A stretch of 62,207 bases of DNA from Coriobacteriaceae bacterium. Lineage in GTDB: Bacteria; Actinomycetota; Coriobacteriia; Coriobacteriales; Coriobacteriaceae. The DNA lies in assembly GCA_902399975.1 (NCBI GenBank), contig CABOHA010000007.1, positions 1-62,207 on the forward strand, written 5' to 3'. This document shows, one piece after another, positions 45,645-54,050 of the stretch; within the stretch, counting starts at the first letter, position 1, and every line of letters starts with the position of its first letter. A program made the position numbers and the translations under genes. Below the pieces are notes generated by a model. The model did no database searches and had not been told where the DNA came from. It worked only from the letters and a program-made list of their open reading frames with translations.

Positions 45645-45956
45645 GCTACGTTGCCAATGATTTTTCTGGGACGGGGGACTTTTTGCACCTCAGCTTGATT
45701 CGTTCGCCACGAAATGTGCCCATCTACTACGTTTAACCAATCACCCTCATCCATACCGAATTTCGCGAAATAAAAACCGCAGGTAGACGGGTTGCGCATT
45801 TTCGGAAAACCAGGGGATGGTCGACCCACACGGTTCAAACGTAGTAGATAGGCCGCTTTCGTGGTTCCGCGCCAAAACGGTCTTTTTTGAGCGAAGTGGC
45901 AGGTGGTATCCTTGGTAGCTCCGCGCTGCAAACGCACCTCAAACGCAAGGAGTCCC
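45645..45956. other. Spacer upstream of tex containing an inverted repeat pair
   Basis: ATCTACTACGTTT at 45722-45734 and its complement at 45837-45849 are 13-bp arms; beyond a one-base bulge AACC also matches. The 100 bases between them hold GAATTTCGCGAAAT and no coding frame. It looks like a small mobile or structural unit. The tex promoter must lie to the right; TTTTGA and TATCCT spaced 16 bp near 45885-45912 is a weak candidate. Confidence 0.5.
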
Positions 45957-48104
45957 ATGGATCTTATCGCCCAGCTCGCGCGCGAGCTCAACCTTAAGGC
46001 CGCCAACGTCGAGGCAGCCGTCAAGCTCATCGACGAGGGCAACACCATCCCCTTTATCTCGCGCTACCGCAAGGAAGCAACGGGCGGCATGGACGACGTT
46101 GCCCTGCGCGCGCTCGACGAGCGCCTGTCCTACCTGCGCAATCTTGAACAGCGTAAAGAGGACGTCATCCTGCTCATCGACGCCCAGGGCAAACTCACGC
46201 CCGAGCTCGAGCAGCAGATTCGCGAGGCCACACAGCTCCAGCGCGTCGAAGACCTCTACAAGCCCTACCGTAAAAAGCGCATGACCCGCGCGCAGAAGGC
46301 CCGCGAGGCAGGTCTGGAGCCGCTTGCCAACATGGTCATCATGCAGGCCTCGGCCAAGGGCAGCGCGCTCGACGCCGCCGCGGCATACGTCAACGAGGAG
46401 GCCGGCTTCGACACGCCCGAGAAGGCGCTCGCTGGCGCCGCTGACATCGTGGCCGAGACGGTAGCCGAGGACCCCGAGAACGTCGCCGACGTGCGCGCCT
46501 TTACGCAAAACACCGCCGACATCGTCGTCGAGGCAACCGACCCCGCCGAGAAGACCCCCTACGAGCCCTACTACAGCTATGACGAGCCGTTGCGCCGTAT
46601 ACCCAACCACCGCGTGCTGGCTATCGACCGCGGTGAGCGCGAGGGCAAGCTCCGCGTGCGCGTGAACGTCGACGGCGTTGCCGCCACGGCGCGCCTCAGC
46701 AGCCGTTGGCCCCGACGCCAGGGCGTGTTTGCTCCCATCTTCGATGCCGCCATCGCCGACGGCTACAAACGCCTCATGGCTCCCTCGCTGGAGCGCGAGG
46801 CCCGCGCCAAACTCACCGTTCGCGCCCAGACCGAGGCCATCAACGTCTTTGCCAAGAATCTCGAGGGCCTGCTCTCGGCGCGCCCCGTGCGCGGCGCCCG
46901 CGTACTCGCGCTCGACCCGGGCTACCGCACCGGCTGCAAGGTCGCCGTCATGGACGAGACCGGCAAGCTGCTCGACCACGGCGTGGTCTACCCCACCAAG
47001 CCGCGCCACGACGTCGCCGGCACCAAGCGCGAGCTCGCCCGCCTCGTCAAAAAGGACGGCGTCAACACCATCGTCATCGGCAACGGCACCGCCAGCCGCG
47101 AGACCGAGGAAGTCGTCTCGGAGTTCATTGCCGAGCAGGCGTCCAGCCTTCGCTACACCATCGTTAACGAGGCCGGCGCGTCGGTGTACTCCGCCTCCGA
47201 GCTCGCCAGCCAGGAATATCCTGACCTGGACGTCACCGTACGTGGCGCCATGAGCTTGGGCCGTCGCCTGCAGGACCCGCTGGCAGAGCTCGTCAAGATT
47301 CCGCCCCAGTCCATCGGCGTGGGCCAGTACCAACACGACCTTGACCAGGCCGAGCTCTCGCGCACCCTGGGCCACGTGGTGGAGGACGTCGTCAACCGCG
47401 TGGGCGTCGACGTCAACACCGCGAGCGCAAGCCTGCTGGGATACGTATCGGGCATCACGCCGAGCGTGGCAAAGAACATCGTGGCGTACCGCGAGGAAAA
47501 CGGCGCCTTTACCGATCGCCGCCAGCTTAAGAAGGTCCCCAAACTTGGACCCAAGGCATATCTCAACGCCGCGGGCTTTTTGCGCATCAGCGGCGGTAAG
47601 AACCCGCTCGACGCGACAAGCGTCCACCCCGAGAGCTACGAGGTGGCCACGGCCGTCCTGGAGCGGGCCGGCGTTGCGGCAAGCGAGCTCAGCCGCGGCG
47701 GCGTGCCCGACATCGAGCGCCGTCTGGGCAGCATTTCGGCACTGGCAAGCGACCTGGACTGTGGCACCCTGACGCTCATCGACATTGTCAACGAGCTCAA
47801 GAAGCCCGGTCGCGACCCGCGCGACGACGCGCCCGAGGTGGTCTTTAGCCGCTCGGCACTTTCTATTGACGACCTGGAGCCCGGCATGGAGCTCAAGGGC
47901 ACGGTGCGCAACGTCGTCGACTTTGGCGCCTTCGTCGACGTGGGCGTGCACCAGGACGGCCTCGTGCACATCTCCAAGCTGGCCAGCCGCTTCGTCAAGC
48001 ACCCCAGCGACGTGGTGCGCGTCGGCGACACGGTGAAGGTATGGGTAGAAAAGGTCGATCGCGACCGCAAAAAGATCTCCCTCACCATGGTGCAGGGGAA
48101 GTAG
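45957..48104 (+). CDS. tex: Tex-family RNA-binding protein (transcription accessory factor)
   Basis: A 715-residue protein. An N-terminal helical Tex region (1-320) opens with IPFISRYRKEATGGMDD. The YqgF/RNase-H-like domain has LALDPGYRTGCKVAVMD. Helix-hairpin-helix motifs include NRVGVDVNTASASLLGYVSGI, and a C-terminal S1 RNA-binding domain (about 635-710) has GTVRNVVDFGAFVDVG. All domains are in the usual order and length. Tex binds nucleic acid and affects transcription elongation and toxin expression in several bacteria. ATG 45957 follows AAGGAG. Confidence 0.96.
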   Translation: MDLIAQLARELNLKAANVEAAVKLIDEGNTIPFISRYRKEATGGMDDVALRALDERLSYLRNLEQRKEDVILLIDAQGKLTPELEQQIREATQLQRVEDLYKPYRKKRMTRAQKAREAGLEPLANMVIMQASAKGSALDAAAAYVNEEAGFDTPEKALAGAADIVAETVAEDPENVADVRAFTQNTADIVVEATDPAEKTPYEPYYSYDEPLRRIPNHRVLAIDRGEREGKLRVRVNVDGVAATARLSSRWPRRQGVFAPIFDAAIADGYKRLMAPSLEREARAKLTVRAQTEAINVFAKNLEGLLSARPVRGARVLALDPGYRTGCKVAVMDETGKLLDHGVVYPTKPRHDVAGTKRELARLVKKDGVNTIVIGNGTASRETEEVVSEFIAEQASSLRYTIVNEAGASVYSASELASQEYPDLDVTVRGAMSLGRRLQDPLAELVKIPPQSIGVGQYQHDLDQAELSRTLGHVVEDVVNRVGVDVNTASASLLGYVSGITPSVAKNIVAYREENGAFTDRRQLKKVPKLGPKAYLNAAGFLRISGGKNPLDATSVHPESYEVATAVLERAGVAASELSRGGVPDIERRLGSISALASDLDCGTLTLIDIVNELKKPGRDPRDDAPEVVFSRSALSIDDLEPGMELKGTVRNVVDFGAFVDVGVHQDGLVHISKLASRFVKHPSDVVRVGDTVKVWVEKVDRDRKKISLTMVQGK

Positions 48105-48127
48105 AGCGCACAAAACATGCCACGAGC

Positions 48128-48168
48128 AGAGGGCCCGAACGTCTCAACGGACGTCCGGGCCCTCTTTT
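48128..48168 (+). terminator. tex terminator
   Basis: AGAGGGCCCG (48128-48137) pairs with CGGGCCCTCT (48156-48165), with ACGTC/GACGT inside, followed by TTT. Confidence 0.8.
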
Positions 48169-48193
48169 AGATATAGGTTAGAAGATTATTAGA

Positions 48194-49000
48194 TTACAGA
48201 TTAACCCATAAAGCGGGGCGAACGGCGAGGTCGAGGAAGGACAGGTGGTAGCCGCTGGAGACCACGTGGCCGTCCGCATTGACGCCGGCCGCGAGGTACG
48301 AGCCGTCACCCGGCGAGCGAAGCCACCAGATACACGGGCCGTTATCATCCAATGTCCAAGCACCGTTGCTCACGGCCTGCTGGGTCGGCATGCAGATGCG
48401 ATCGTTGTCGGACTTGAAATATTTATTTGCCTCGTCGACAGAAAGCAGCGTAGGAGCGCCGTTAATCTCTTTCATCTCATCGCCCGTAAAGGCCTGGGAA
48501 GCGAAAACGTTCTCGAGCCATTTCTTGAGGTCTGAGGAGTTCCAGTCGTTGACGTCATCCTCATCCGCATTGAACGCATGGACATCAAGGGCCTTCTGGC
48601 TTACGACAAAGGCACGGTTGCCCTCGACCGCCAGGACGCGCCACTCAATGGGTTCCTTGCCGTTCGAGGTGTTGCCGTCTTGCTCGTAGGAGCCGAACTC
48701 AACCACGTCGCCCACCTGGCAGCCCTTGAAGGGGTTCTTGTTGAACGCGGGGACGACGACGAAGACGGCGATCAGCACAACGACGATGAAGGTGGCGGCG
48801 GCGCCGGCAATGAGGAGGGGCAGGGCATTCTTGCCGCCGGTCGCGGCAGGTTGCTGTACCCGGGCGACCCGTGGCGCGGGCGTATAGGCGTTCGCCGCCC
48901 GCGGCGCGGGCATGCCGGCGTTCGCGGCGAGCGGCGTGCCGCATGCGCCGCAGAACCTGGCCTCGTCAATGTTCTTGGTACCGCACTTGGGGCAGAACAT
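48194..49000 (-). CDS. Zinc-ribbon membrane protein with DUF6273 domain
   Basis: 268 residues. The N-terminal zinc ribbon is CPKCGT...CGACGTPL (residues 3-24). A Pro/Ala-rich linker with PAPRAANAYTPAPRVA follows, then one transmembrane helix (about 65-90, LPLLIAGAAATFIVVVLIAVFVVV). The rest is an external DUF6273-type domain, recognised by VVEFGSYEQ, PIEWRVLAVEGNRAFVVSQKALD and the ending WWLRSPG...VRPALWVNL. Proteins of this plan are common in Firmicutes and Coriobacteriia and their function is unknown. ATG 49000 has AAGGAG; a longer frame upstream is not supported. Confidence 0.85.
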   Translation of the reverse strand: MFCPKCGTKNIDEARFCGACGTPLAANAGMPAPRAANAYTPAPRVARVQQPAATGGKNALPLLIAGAAATFIVVVLIAVFVVVPAFNKNPFKGCQVGDVVEFGSYEQDGNTSNGKEPIEWRVLAVEGNRAFVVSQKALDVHAFNADEDDVNDWNSSDLKKWLENVFASQAFTGDEMKEINGAPTLLSVDEANKYFKSDNDRICMPTQQAVSNGAWTLDDNGPCIWWLRSPGDGSYLAAGVNADGHVVSSGYHLSFLDLAVRPALWVNL

Positions 49001-49228
49001 GGAATCTCCTTCCTTTCGCTTTTCACACGTTAAGGCTAGGCCCAAGGCAACCAAACTTGTTGCGCAACATGTCCCGAAGGCGAAAAGTCCTGCGCGAGCG
49101 GAGGCACGGCCCCGCTGTCGTCGTCCACTCGCCCACGTCGGCAGCAAAAAGGCACCGCCCCATCAAAGAGACAGCACCGATCTGGGCTCGTGCGGTGCGA
49201 GTAAACCGCCCAAAGCAAGGGCCCCCCC
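49001..49228. other. Non-coding stretch upstream of the DUF6273 gene
   Basis: It contains no supported gene. Long frames on both strands here lack start signals and resemble nothing. It presumably holds the promoter of the DUF6273 gene, though no strong boxes were found. Confidence 0.4.
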
Positions 49229-49238
49229 CTCTCGCGAC

Positions 49239-49408
49239 GTGCAAAATCGCGAGTATTCTGCAATTTCCGCCGCTCTGAACGCCCCACAGAGACAATAACG
49301 TCAAAAACAGCCCCCGTTTTAGCGTCGTCAGAGCCAAAACGGGGGCTGTTCCGTGCTTCAGCTAGCTGGTAAAAGCCTTTACCTTGCTGAATACTCTCAA
49401 TTTTGCAC
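49239..49408. repeat. Inverted repeat pair flanking a terminator
   Basis: A 23-base segment starting GTGCAAAAT and containing GAGTATTC lies at 49239-49261. Its reverse complement, with 20 of 23 matches, lies at 49386-49408. Outside the arms both sides carry C-rich runs that also match loosely. The unit of about 170 bp has the form of a miniature inverted-repeat element surrounding the terminator at 49301-49350. Confidence 0.6.
49301..49350 (-). terminator. Intrinsic terminator in the spacer after the aldolase gene
   Basis: AACAGCCCCCGTTTT (49306-49320) pairs perfectly with AAAACGGGGGCTGTT (49336-49350), and on the minus strand TTTTT follows. It lies 240 bases past the aldolase stop. Confidence 0.75.
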
Positions 49409-49434
49409 GGCGCAGGCGGGGGTACCTTTGTCCA

Positions 49435-49456
49435 CGGCAGAATATGGAAGCCAATC
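49435..49456 (-). pseudogene. Possible remnant of a second aldolase 3-prime end
   Basis: The bases CGGCAGAATATGGAAGCCAA closely match the end of the intact aldolase gene at 49591-49610 (17 of 20). In the minus frame this gives GFHILP, the last residues of the intact protein, but here the stop is missing. It may be a relic of duplication or of a recombination that replaced the gene end. It is only about 20 bases, so chance is possible. Confidence 0.3.
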
Positions 49457-49485
49457 ACCAACCTACCGGCAAGATCGTGTCGGCA

Positions 49486-49557
49486 GCCCCGGCCTTTCCT
49501 TTGCCTAGCGCGACCCTCGCAAAGCGCGTGAGCGATAGGGAAAGGAAAGGCCGGGGC
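49486..49557 (-). terminator. 17-bp-stem hairpin after the aldolase gene
   Basis: GCCCCGGCCTTTCCTTT (49486-49502) pairs perfectly with 49541-49557, with a partly paired CCTAGCGC/GCGATAGG interior. It begins 30 bases past the aldolase stop. There is no T-run. Confidence 0.65.
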
Positions 49558-49587
49558 GAACAACCCGCGGCGCAGCCAGTGTTCGCG

Positions 49588-50292
49588 TTACGGCAGGATA
49601 TGGAAACCGAGCGCGGCGATATCCTTGGCAAAGCCGCGAACGGTGTCGAGCGAAACCTCGTACGGATCGCGGCCGATGTTCTTGCGCTTGGCCAGGATGC
49701 TGTTGGGCACCGTGATGATCTGGCAACCGCATCCTTCCGCCTGGTAAATATTGATAAGCTCACGCGTGGACGCCCACAGGACCTCGCAGTTGGGCTTGAC
49801 GGCGGCCTTCTTGACCGACTCCGTCATAAATGGAATAGGATCGACGCCGGTGTCGGCGATACGGCCGGCAAAGAGCGAGATGATGGACGGCGTCTCGGCG
49901 TCAACGGCCTCGACCATCTCATCGACCTGCTCGGGCGTAAAAATGGTGGTGACGTTGGCCTTGATGCCGTCGGCCGAAAGCTTGCGGACCAGCTCGGCGG
50001 TGGACTCGCCCTTGGTGGTCACGCATGGAATCTTGACGTAGACGTTCTCGGCCCAGGTGGCGATCTCGCGCGCCTCGACCTCCATGGTCTCGACGTCGTC
50101 GGCAAAGACCTCAAACGACACGGATACATCGGTGATGTGGGCCAGGACCTCCTTGGCAAACGCGCGGTAATCCGTCACGCCGCCCTTCTTCATAAGGGAC
50201 GGGTTGGTCGTGAAACCCTGAACGTTGCCGTTCTCGTACATGTCGAGCATGCCCTCGAGGTTTGCACCGTCAGCGAACACCTTGATTGCCAT
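49588..50292 (-). CDS. Transaldolase-like fructose-6-phosphate aldolase
   Basis: A 234-residue member of the short transaldolase (FSA/TalC) class. The Schiff-base lysine is in NVYVKIPC (about 85). The N-terminus IKVFADGANLEGM...GFTTNPSL matches the class, and SLFAGRIADTGVDP carries conserved barrel residues. Such proteins either cleave fructose 6-phosphate or act as transaldolases; sequence reading does not separate the two. ATG 50292 follows AAAGGA. Confidence 0.9.
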   Translation of the reverse strand: MAIKVFADGANLEGMLDMYENGNVQGFTTNPSLMKKGGVTDYRAFAKEVLAHITDVSVSFEVFADDVETMEVEAREIATWAENVYVKIPCVTTKGESTAELVRKLSADGIKANVTTIFTPEQVDEMVEAVDAETPSIISLFAGRIADTGVDPIPFMTESVKKAAVKPNCEVLWASTRELINIYQAEGCGCQIITVPNSILAKRKNIGRDPYEVSLDTVRGFAKDIAALGFHILP

Positions 50293-50485
50293 CTGCCTGA
50301 TTCCTTTCGTTAGCATACGGCCGATAAACTGCTAAACACTTTACCTATGTTTATCAAGGCGTGAGCTGCGGGTTTTTATCTTCTCGGCGAACGGTATAAA
50401 CACCTCAGTGTTTGGATTGATAAATCGATTGAGCATGCAAAAGCAAAGAGTCACAGTTTGAGCAAACGTCAGAAGGCGAGATTTA

Positions 50486-51313
50486 TTAGATGAGGCCGAA
50501 ATGCTGCATCGCTGTGACGGTGCCATCGTGTGCGACATCGTCGGTCACGTAGTCGGCGAGCGCCTTGACCTCGGGCATGGCGTTGCCCATGGCCACGGCC
50601 GTCTCGACGGCAGTGAGCATGCCCAGGTCGTTGCCCGAATCGCCAAAGCCAAAGGTGCGCGCATTTCCCTCGCGGCCCAGATACTCCAGCGCTCGCGCCA
50701 CACCCACGCCCTTGTCGATACCCTTGGGGCTCAGCTCGCGGTTCTGGCCGCCGGTATTGCACAGCTCAAAGTTGCGATCGATAAAGCCATCGTCGTTGGC
50801 TACGCGAGCCAGGTCGCTCGCGTTAATGCACACCTTGCCTACGCGCAAGCGGCCATCGATCCGCATTTCCTCGGCGCTATGCACCACAGAGGTGCCGATC
50901 AAAGACGACTGTTCAACGCCCGCGGGCTCCAGCGCAAAGGTCGCAGCATTGGCCTCGAAAAAGGCCTCGAATCCTGCCGCAACAATGCGACGCGCAAGCT
51001 CCTCGACAATACCCTCGTCAATGCAATCCTCGTGCACCACACGCCCCTCGACCTCGAGCGTGGCGCCCGCCATGGCAACGACGCCCGCGGGGTCGAGCGC
51101 ACGCAAGCTGTCCGCGATGAGCCACAGGGGACGACCCGTGCAGATAAACGCCTTGTGCCCTGCGTCGCGCAGACGATGAAACGCCTCGATCGCCGTCTGC
51201 GAAGGGCGAACCGCCGAAAAGTCCTTATCGGTCATATCGTCGGGATCGAACGACGTCAGCGTGCCGTCCACGTCAAAAAAGAGCACGGCGGATTCGGGGC
51301 ACGCATCAATCAT
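50486..51313 (-). CDS. HAD-superfamily (Cof-type, IIB) phosphatase
   Basis: A 275-residue phosphatase. Motif I DVDGTLT is at about 14-20. Motif II is the Thr of ICTGRP, motif III the Lys in LSPKGIDKG, and motif IV GFGDSGNDLGML. The cap domain between motifs II and III is of type C2B. Cof-type enzymes dephosphorylate sugar phosphates and cofactors with broad specificity. The start at 51313 has AAAGGA. It is divergent from rlmKL. Confidence 0.93.
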   Translation of the reverse strand: MIDACPESAVLFFDVDGTLTSFDPDDMTDKDFSAVRPSQTAIEAFHRLRDAGHKAFICTGRPLWLIADSLRALDPAGVVAMAGATLEVEGRVVHEDCIDEGIVEELARRIVAAGFEAFFEANAATFALEPAGVEQSSLIGTSVVHSAEEMRIDGRLRVGKVCINASDLARVANDDGFIDRNFELCNTGGQNRELSPKGIDKGVGVARALEYLGREGNARTFGFGDSGNDLGMLTAVETAVAMGNAMPEVKALADYVTDDVAHDGTVTAMQHFGLI

Positions 51314-51388
51314 ATGGGTTCCTTTCGGGGGCGAGAGCAAACGAAGCATCCATCATATAATGGAGCGACGCAACCAGAGAGGTCACCC

Positions 51389-53956
51389 ATGGAATTTTAC
51401 GCAAGCTGCCCCGAGGGCTTTGAATCCGCACTCGCCGACGAGCTCAAGTGGCTCGGGCTTTCGCATGTCCGCCGCCTGAAGGGCCGCGCTACGTTTGAGG
51501 GCGAGCTCGAAGAAGGCTACCGTGCCTGCCTGTGGTCGCGCCTGGCCAGCCGCGTGTTTGTGGTGCTTGGGCGCTTTGAGGCGCAGGATGCCGATGAGTT
51601 GTACGACGGCGTTTACGACATTGCCTGGGAAAACATCGTCCGCGCCGGCGCCACCATTGCCATCACTGCCCGTGGTGTGACCGAGCAGCTGCGCAACACG
51701 CGCTTCTCGGCCCTGCGCGCCAAGGACGCATTGTGCGACCGCCTCGCCGAGACCACGGGCCGTCGCGCCGATGTCGATGCCGCCGACCCCGATGTCCACC
51801 TGCTGCTTTCGTTGCGTCAGCGCCGCGCGAGTATAAGCCTGGACCTTTCGGGCGACCCGCTATTCAAGCGCCTGCCGCCCGCCGCGACTCGAGCCGGCGA
51901 GGGCGCGCACGTGCTGCGCCCCGACTACGCCGCCCTGGTGCTTTCGCAGGTCGGCTGGACCGCGCTATGCGAGCGCGAGCTGACGGCCGACGATTACGAG
52001 AACGAGGCTCTGCCCACGCTGGTCGACGCCTCGTGCGCCGGCGGCGGTCTGCTGCTGGAGGCCGTGAACATTCTGACCGACCGCGCCCCGGGCGCCGCAC
52101 GCGGGCGCTGGGGCTTTGAGGGCTGGCAGCTGCACGACGCCGCTCTGTGGGAGCAGCTGCTCGCCGAGGCACGCGAACGCGAGGCGGCGGCGCGCGAGCG
52201 CCAGGCGCGCATCGTGGCCGTGGACATCGACCCCGCCGCCCGCAAGACCGCCGAGCGCATGGTCAAGTGCGCCGGCTACAAGCGCTTTGTCGATTTTTGC
52301 GCCGCTAAGCCCGCCACCGTGCTGGACCATGCGGGTGCTGTCGCCGGCGTTGCCGTGGTCGCAGACACCACCGAGACGCCGCTTTCGCTCATGCACGACG
52401 CCATGACGCTGGTCGGCGAGCTGCGCCGCGCGCCCGAGCTCGCTACCGCACCGGTCGCCGCGCTCACTCGCGACGGCTTGCTGGCCCGCGCGCTCCACGC
52501 CGAGCCCGCGCGCTCCATCGCCGTCATGCCCAACAACGAAGAGGCGACCGTCGAAGTCTGGCCTTCGCTCGACCACGCCGCCGCAGCGTTTGAGGCTGCG
52601 ACCAGTGCGGATACCGAGGCCGAGGTTGCGGATGCCAACGAAGTCAACGACAAAGCTGCCGCTTCCGCCATGCCCGAACCTGCCGCCACGCTCGACCTGG
52701 GCGACGGCAAGCCGCTGCCCGTGCTCATCCCCGAGTCCGGGCAGTTCGCCAACCGCCTGCGCAAGAATGCCCGTCTGCGCCGCAAGTGGGCCAAGCGCGA
52801 GGGCGTGAGCTGCTACCGCGTCTACGATGCCGACCTGCCCGATTACTCCGCCGCCATCGACCTGTACGAGGGCTGCCCGCAGACACCGGGCCGTTGGCTC
52901 GTCATCGCCGAATACGCCGCACCCAAGACCATCGACCCGGCGCTGGCCCAGGCCCGCATGCTCGATATCTTGGCCATCGCGCCGCGCATCCTGGATGTTC
53001 CGGCCGAGCACGTGCACGCCAAGGCACGCATGCGTTCGCGCGGCGGCTCGCAGTACGGCAAGCAGGGCGCCGGCAAGGGCGGCTCGGGCGAGCGCGCCAA
53101 CATCGCGCGCCGTCGCCTGCCGCTCATCGAGGAAGGCGGTCTTACCTTTGCCGTCAACTTTGACGACTACCTGGACGTGGGCATCTTCTTGGACCACCGC
53201 GTCACGCGCGATCTGGTGCGCGAGCACGCCAAGCAGGCACGCCGCTTCCTCAACCTGTTCGCCTACACCGGCACCGCTACCTGCTATGCGGCCGACGGCG
53301 GCGTCGAGGAAACCGTGACGGTCGACCTCTCCAACACCTACCTGGACTGGGCCGAGCGCAACATGCGCCAGAACGGCTTTGTGGGATCGCAACACCACTT
53401 TGTGCGCGACGACGTGCTCGCCTGGATTCGCGACCAGCGCCAGACGCGCAACCGCTGGGACCTGATCTTTGTCGATCCGCCCACGTTTTCGAACTCGTCC
53501 AAGATGGGCCGCCGCACCTGGGATGTTCAGCGCGACCATGTTGAGCTTTTGGCCGGCGTATCGCGCCTGCTCGCACAGGGCGGCCATGCCATCTTTAGCT
53601 GCAACCTGCGAGGCTTCCGCCCCGAGACACGCAAGCTCGCACGCGCGGGCGTGGTGCTACAGGACATAACGGCGCAGACCATCCCCGAGGACTTCGCACG
53701 CAACCAGAAGGTGCACCATTGCTATATCGTGCGCCGCCTGCCCATCGAGGACGCCATGGCCGAGGTCGGCTTTAGCGCCGAGGAAATTGCCGAGCGAACC
53801 GAGGAGCTGCGCAACCCCGAGGCCCGCAAGCCCCGTGCGGCAGTACCCGCGCACGCGCAGGCCGGCAACGGCAAGTCCAACTTTGCCGGCAAACCCTCCC
53901 CCGCCGGCAAGCCCAAAAAGAAGAAGTTCTACGCCAGCAAGCCTAAGGGCAGATAA
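51389..53956 (+). CDS. rlmKL: 23S rRNA methyltransferase RlmKL-like, N-terminal methyltransferase degenerate
   Basis: An 855-residue fusion aligned by eye with E. coli RlmL (702 residues). The THUMP region (1-170) and the RlmK half are well kept, including NLFAYTGTATCYAA, the SAM loop VDLSNTYLDWAERNM and the catalytic DPPTFSNS. The RlmL half keeps DRAPG-ARGRWGF, but motif I DPMCGSGT has become DASCAGGG (213-220), and the NPPYGER motif expected near 320-332 is absent. m7G2069 activity is therefore likely and m2G2445 activity doubtful. A basic tail of about 60 residues (Ala/Pro/Lys) and a central Ala/Glu-rich insert (about 400-440) are extra. ATG 51389 has GAGAGG. Confidence 0.9.
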   Translation: MEFYASCPEGFESALADELKWLGLSHVRRLKGRATFEGELEEGYRACLWSRLASRVFVVLGRFEAQDADELYDGVYDIAWENIVRAGATIAITARGVTEQLRNTRFSALRAKDALCDRLAETTGRRADVDAADPDVHLLLSLRQRRASISLDLSGDPLFKRLPPAATRAGEGAHVLRPDYAALVLSQVGWTALCERELTADDYENEALPTLVDASCAGGGLLLEAVNILTDRAPGAARGRWGFEGWQLHDAALWEQLLAEAREREAAARERQARIVAVDIDPAARKTAERMVKCAGYKRFVDFCAAKPATVLDHAGAVAGVAVVADTTETPLSLMHDAMTLVGELRRAPELATAPVAALTRDGLLARALHAEPARSIAVMPNNEEATVEVWPSLDHAAAAFEAATSADTEAEVADANEVNDKAAASAMPEPAATLDLGDGKPLPVLIPESGQFANRLRKNARLRRKWAKREGVSCYRVYDADLPDYSAAIDLYEGCPQTPGRWLVIAEYAAPKTIDPALAQARMLDILAIAPRILDVPAEHVHAKARMRSRGGSQYGKQGAGKGGSGERANIARRRLPLIEEGGLTFAVNFDDYLDVGIFLDHRVTRDLVREHAKQARRFLNLFAYTGTATCYAADGGVEETVTVDLSNTYLDWAERNMRQNGFVGSQHHFVRDDVLAWIRDQRQTRNRWDLIFVDPPTFSNSSKMGRRTWDVQRDHVELLAGVSRLLAQGGHAIFSCNLRGFRPETRKLARAGVVLQDITAQTIPEDFARNQKVHHCYIVRRLPIEDAMAEVGFSAEEIAERTEELRNPEARKPRAAVPAHAQAGNGKSNFAGKPSPAGKPKKKKFYASKPKGR

Positions 53957-53960
53957 CAAA

Positions 53961-54025
53961 GTTGCGGTGGAATACGGACTGTTTTGCCTGGAATTAGGCA
54001 AATTTAGACCGTATTTCACCGCAAC
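53961..54025. terminator. Two-tier hairpin between convergent rlmKL and response regulator genes
   Basis: GTTGCGGTGGAATACGG (53961-53977) pairs with 54009-54025 with a single G-T pair. Inside, TTTGCCT (53983-53989) pairs with AGGCAAA (53996-54002). It lies 5 bases past the rlmKL stop. Confidence 0.7.
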
Positions 54026-54050
54026 TCATATTGGGATGGTGGTTGGCGAT

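Noticed and set aside
49036..49563. 175-codon minus-strand frame after the aldolase gene
   Set aside because: It runs through a terminator, two inverted repeats and the aldolase echo, and its sequence is typical of translated non-coding GC-rich DNA.
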